A stretch of DNA of 64,000 bases from Karstenula rhodostoma CBS 690.94 (lineage: Eukaryota > Ascomycota > Dothideomycetes > Pleosporales > Didymosphaeriaceae), in contig MU001506.1 of the NCBI GenBank assembly GCA_010093485.1, positions 806,001 through 870,000 on the forward strand. Reading direction: 5' to 3'. This document shows, one piece after another, positions 59,715 to 64,000 of the stretch; the stretch's first letter is position 1; each line of letters opens with the position of its first letter. The notes under the pieces are model-generated. The model was not told the DNA's origin, ran no database searches, and was given only the letters and a program-made list of their open reading frames with translations. The translations under genes and the position numbers were made by a program.

Positions 59715-60614
59715 TCATGCTGTCTGTGTACCATAGCCCCTGATCTGCTCCGCGAACGCCCAGCTCTGGTTCTCCAGCCTCTCATTCTCGTCAAGCTCCA
59801 CACCCTCCTTGGTGATGGTAGCGATGGAGTACTTGTCCATACTTCTGGCATCCCTGTAGAAGAGCACCTTCATGCACTCCTTGACAAGCTTCACGGCGTC
59901 CTCCTTGCTAACATTCTGTACCGAATCCTCATCGGGGATGGCCCTCCTCATGATCGGTTGTGCAAGATGCGCCCCGAAGCCGGTAGCAAGGGTCGGTGAC
60001 GAAAAGGTAGTGCCAAGCAAGTCGGCGCTGGCGAGGAAGGGCTTCGAGTCTCCATCCAACCCCGCAATCAGGAGATGATTCCATAGCGGGTTGAAGTCGG
60101 AGCGGCGCTTGTACATGACCTTGGCGAGGTATGTGTGGAGGTTCTTCGCGTTGAGCGGATCGTCGCTGCTTGCGTAGTTCTCTCGGATGTCGAGGGAGTT
60201 GAGCAGACGGTCCAGGTACTGCATGTCTGATACGTCGCCGCCGAACCCCACCACCACTGTCTCGTTGAATTTCCGCAGACGCTTGACATCGGTGAACCGA
60301 GCGAGGGAGCCATATGAAGCTGTTGGATTCCGTCAGCAGAAGCCCAATCGCCACAGCTGTTGCATGTGCTATCCCATACCCAGGTTGTCCGCAGCAATCA
60401 CAACGCCGTCCTTGAACTTGGCTGCTACGACTGATGTGCCCGTGACAATGGGCTGTTGTGTGTGTTGGTTTGGTCCGGCGGCGGTCTGGAAGTGGGAGTG
60501 GTCATATGCGCCGTACACATCGTCCCTAGGCTGATGTATGGTCAGTAATGGCGGCTTCGGCTTCTAGTGGCTGGCTCAACTCACGCGGCCCCAAGCTTGC
60601 GGAAGGTGGTTCAT
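59715..60614 (-). CDS. pre4: 20S proteasome subunit beta7 (PRE4/PSMB4)
   Basis: Non-catalytic beta subunit whose long C-terminal tail embraces beta1 of the other ring. Exons 60585-60614, 60380-60530 and 59715-60319 give 261 residues; yeast Pre4 is 266. After a ~40-residue propeptide, the mature region begins near [67 protein letters not shown] and [20 protein letters not shown] are family features. A Thr-Gly start (VTGTS) is present, but the catalytic arrangement of active subunits is not. Both introns (54 and 60 nt) close in frame. Divergent from the SAP30BP-like gene. Confidence 0.95.
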
Positions 60615-60845
60615 CTTGAAATTGTCGGTCTAGGTGGTCAAGCGGGAGAGAGGGCGAGGGTCGTAACGGTCGTATCGTCGGGCAAAGGTGTCGTCGAGGG
60701 CAAAGCTGCGGAGGTGAGGGCGCTAGGCAGCTTGATGAACGCGCAGGTGCGACCCCGGTGCCGCCAAGACCTGGCCGGCCTGGCCCAAGCTCCCTGTCTA
60801 CCTCATACTTGCTCTGATGAACTCCGGCATATCCAGACCACAATC
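60615..60845. promoter_or_regulatory. Divergent promoter PRE4 / SAP30BP-like
   Basis: 231 bp between the two start codons, the shortest divergent promoter in the window. No motif assigned. Confidence 0.45.
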
Positions 60846-61759
60846 ATGCTCGGAATCGACTACCTGAGTAGTGACGATGAGGACGTAGCGCCCATCGCGA
60901 AACCTGAGGTTAGTTTTGCAAACACGTGGAGAGAGGGCGCGATAGCTACTAATATCGAGCTGCCAAAACCATCTCCACCAGCACCTGCGCCGGTCTCAAA
61001 GCCTCCCCCAGCACCTGCGCCGCTACCTAGCGAGAAGGCCCCGACAACCACAGCTCTGCCAGAAGGACCTTCTCAAGGCCGTAAGCTTTCACTTAGTGCA
61101 TATCGCCCGCATAACATTCTAACTTTGCATCTCTTCTCAGCCTCTGCAATTCCTCAGATTGGAGAGGATGAAACAACAGAGAATACTTCGCCAGGGTCTC
61201 CTTACACATCTAATCGTCTAATGATACAAAACTTGACCTTGCCCACTGTCCCAAATCTCAATATCCCACCCTCACCACCCGGCTCGCCACCACAGAGATC
61301 TACTCAGAAGTTTGCTCAATTTCTTGAGCTCAAAAAGAAAGGGCAGCACTTCAACCAAAGACTGGAGAACTCATCCGTTGTGCGGGACCCGAATCATTCG
61401 AGCAAGTTGATGGACTTTGCCAACGTGCGTAGTAACCAAACAAGTACTCCGCACCACTTGCTAACTCCATTCAGATTACCGATGAGGACCAGTATGCTTC
61501 AACGTTACCAGAAGGGCTCGGTGTGCCAGTATCCTGGCCAGATTGGGCGTATGGGGAAGCGCTCAATGCATCTCAGAAGAAGATGACCAAAGCCAAGGAA
61601 AGTGAACGATCGAGAATTCCACGTGGGTCAGTGGACTTTGTGCCCGCCAAAAGCGGTGCTTCTAGCGGGTCTGGCACACCTGCGGGAAAAGGGCCGCGAC
61701 AGAGTGCGGTCGAAAGGGTCATAGCAGGGACGGACAGTCGATCGAGGGAGAAGCGATGA
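60846..61759 (+). CDS. HCNGP / SAP30-binding-protein-like regulator
   Basis: Nuclear protein of the HCNGP (SAP30BP) family, implicated in transcription and splicing of short introns in animals. Exons 60846-61080, 61141-61424 and 61475-61759 give 267 residues. The N-terminus MLGIDYLSSDDEDV is family-typical. A Pro-rich spacer follows (APAPVSKPPPAPAPLP). The HCNGP domain runs from IPPSPPGSPPQRSTQKFAQF through LKKKGQHFNQRLENSSVVRDP, LMDFANITDEDQYASTLPEG and VPVSWPDWAYGEALNASQKK. The tail is basic. All introns are 50-60 nt. Domain assignment is from motif recognition. Confidence 0.9.
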
Positions 61760-62079
61760 TGCGCTCCATGACCGAATTCCTGAAGGTTTGTGGTATCTAG
61801 GCAAGAGCTCCTCTTGATCTTTCTCAGGCCAATAGAAAAAGTGGACGCTAATCCCACTACATGCTATGCACTCTGCCTCTCTCGTGTTGTGTGAATACCA
61901 ACATCACGTGATAGCTCCAGCCGGGGAAGGACCGTGCGCAGGAAGCTGCCTACGATGGCCAAACCCCATCAGCACAGCTACCCTCCGCCACACCGTCTCC
62001 CACGCGCCAGCTCGAATCTGCACGGCTCTCCCCCTTCACACGACATAACCCGACCTCGAAAACCCGCACACAGTTCACG
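61760..62079. other. Intergenic
   Basis: 3' end of the SAP30BP-like gene and PRE7 promoter. Nothing else seen. Confidence 0.4.
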
Positions 62080-62922
62080 ATGTCGGCCATCTTCTCCGGT
62101 GCTCCTCCGCAAGGCGGTCCAGGCTACTCGTTCAAGCAGACCCCCACCGCGGCTCCGTCAGGCGAGCGACAGCACGGCTTCTACCCGTAGGCAGCTTCCA
62201 TACCTGTATTCTCTCACAATGCTTACATTCACAGCTACACCGACAATGGCGGATCAACACTCGGCATCTCGGGCGCCGACTTCACCATCCTCGCTGGCGA
62301 CACTCGCTCAACTTCTGGCTACAACATCAACACTCGATACGCACCCAAGCTCTTCAAGATCGGCGGCGAAGGACCAGAGAATAAGGGCGCGCGGATAGTT
62401 CTCTCAGTCGTCGGCTTCGCGGCGGACGGCGATGCGCTGAAGGAGCGCCTCGACACCATCGTCAAGATGTACAAGTACCAGCACGGCAAGCCCATGTCCG
62501 TGTCCGCCTGCGCACAGCGCCTCAGCCACATTCTCTACAACAAGCGATTCTTCCCGTACTACGTACACGCAATCCTGGGCGGTCTGGACGAGGATGGCAA
62601 GGGCGCATTATACTCATACGACCCGGTGGGCAGCTATGAGAGGGAACAGTGTAGGGCTGCTGGTGCGGCGGCGTCGCTCATCATGCCCTTCTTGGACAAC
62701 CAGGTCAACTTCAAAAATCAGTACATGCCGGGAAGCGGAACTGGTCACAATCTCAAGGCGAAGGCGGCTGAACCGCTGCCCCAGGACCATGTCGAGGACT
62801 TGGTGAGGGATGCGTTCACAAGCGCAGTGGAGAGGCACATCGAGGTTGGTGATGGTCTCCAGATGATGATCATCACAGCAAACGGCATTGCCGAGACGTA
62901 CACGCCGCTGAAGAGGGACTAA
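62080..62922 (+). CDS. pre7: 20S proteasome subunit beta6 (PRE7/PSMB1)
   Basis: Non-catalytic beta-ring subunit. Exons 62080-62186 and 62235-62922 (48 nt intron) give 264 residues; yeast Pre7 is 241. The N-terminal ~35 residues are a Gly/Pro-rich propeptide. The core starts at YTDNGGSTLGISGADFTILAGDTRSTSGYNINTR, where the catalytic Thr-Lys pair of active subunits is absent. KMYKYQHGKPMSVSACAQRL, RFFPYYVHAILGGLDEDGKG and SYDPVGSYEREQCRAAGAAA are diagnostic. The C-terminus (MMIITANGIAETYTPLKRD) is complete. Confidence 0.95.
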
Positions 62923-64000
62923 GGAGCATACTGGGTTGGGGCGGATGAGGCCAATAAGTTCTGAACCTGCAGCTTAGCCGGTTTGCATGAACACAATATC
63001 TAACGGTATGACACGAAGCAATGACACAGCTGTCTGAAAGACAAAATGCCTCGATCGGCTATCATTGTGACATCGTAATGAATTCATGTATTCAAGCTCT
63101 ATGTTTTTCCCTTGTCCGCTCCTTCAACATCCTCTTACTGTCCACACCAACACCCTGCTTAGCTCCCTGTCTTGTAATTCTTCCTTCTTTGATTGTTCCA
63201 ACGAAAGACGACTAAATAAAAAGACAGCTACCTATCTAGAAAGCTACTCTATCGAGAGCGTGCTGCTTGCGCTGAGCAGTATTTCTCGGCTTGTTACCGA
63301 GCAGACGTACATGAACAGGAGCCGTGATGGATTGCTTGATCAGCCGGCGTCAGCAATTGTAGGCAAATGTGCGCTCCGTACATATGTGAATAGCGTAGGA
63401 TATCTTCATACCTTGGTGTGTTCTCTATCGACTAGCACCAACAAATGTACGTCCCAAGCACATCATCATTAAAACTCGTGGAGGAATGAAGCCTCGGGGT
63501 AGCATTGAGCTCTTTCTGGAACTTCGCGCGATACAAATCCGTCTTGCCAGATCAACAGAGCGATGTTAAACTCCCTCGTTGGATCCTCGAGTCCTATCTT
63601 TCTTTTTAGATTTCTGCCAACCTAAAGTACTATGGATAGCAAGCTCAAACTTTCAAGAATCCCTTTACAACATCTACAAGAGCGACGTCAATTCTCCAGT
63701 CCAAACCTCAAGTGGAAAGGGGTACTCAGTCAACGCAATAGCGTTCATCTGGCGCACTCTTGAGGCGCAGGATCCGAGTTTCACGATGGCGATGCCACAT
63801 GGAAGTCTTCTCAAGCTTATTGCGATCATTTTCTTGTCAAACTGCATTGTCTGATTATTCTCTTTTCTCATATCGGCTCTTTACTCAGCTTCTTGTCCCC
63901 CGCTCTTTCCCCTTAGAAGCACCCCAACATGTGCAACAAGAACAGATCTTTCATAGCCGCTATAAGTGTTGGATACCGCTAGTATCTGTGAAGGAACGAA
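62923..64000. other. Right-edge intergenic
   Basis: Downstream of PRE7. Open frames (for example 63086-63472, 63579-63854) have no recognisable domain and AT-rich, non-coding-like composition. No gene supported. Confidence 0.5.

Overview
The window is nuclear DNA from a filamentous ascomycete (Pezizomycotina; a Dothideomycete is my best guess, by inference). The evidence is 24 protein-coding genes on both strands, most of them cut by 44-172 nt introns with GTRNGT-type donors and CTAAC-like branch sites. Lineage markers include a HET-domain protein, a Pth11-like rhodopsin-fold receptor, a fungal mycosporine cluster and a dispersed repeat whose copies differ mainly by transitions, as expected after repeat-induced point mutation. 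I built exon models by hand, and every spliced model closes in frame.

Layout. 1-9.4 kb: a kinesin-7-like motor cut by the left edge, an unrecognised 530-residue membrane-associated protein, and the U3 snoRNP subunit UTP13. 10-16.6 kb: a 1423-residue DEAH helicase with a presequence-like N-terminus and a seven-helix receptor-like protein. 19.6-29.3 kb: a tetraspan protein, ribosomal protein uL5 (RPL11), SmB, mitochondrial pyruvate carrier MPC1 and a large disordered protein. 30.5-35.9 kb: enolase, proteasome beta4 (PRE1) and a drug/metabolite-type transporter. 36.9-42.9 kb: a three-gene mycosporine cluster. 43-51.5 kb: HET-domain protein, a GNAT acetyltransferase with an apparent C-terminal frameshift, and the unfolded-protein sensor IRE1. 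52.5-62.9 kb: chaperonin CCT2, splicing factor SAD1/USP39, a kappa-class glutathione transferase, a MARVEL-like protein, proteasome beta7 (PRE4), a SAP30BP/HCNGP-like protein and proteasome beta6 (PRE7).

The one clear pathway unit is the mycosporine cluster. A sedoheptulose-7-phosphate cyclase of the desmethyl-4-deoxygadusol synthase type is divergently paired with a COMT-like O-methyltransferase, followed by a membrane-anchored ATP-grasp ligase. Together these should make 4-deoxygadusol and join it to an amino acid, giving a UV-absorbing mycosporine. Most other genes are housekeeping functions (proteostasis, RNA processing, glycolysis) arranged in divergent pairs with short shared promoters.

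The most unusual structural feature is that four genes (RPL11, CCT2, PRE1 and the 530-residue protein) appear to have an intron directly after, or inside, the start codon. An approximately 164 bp dispersed repeat occurs three times, always between genes.
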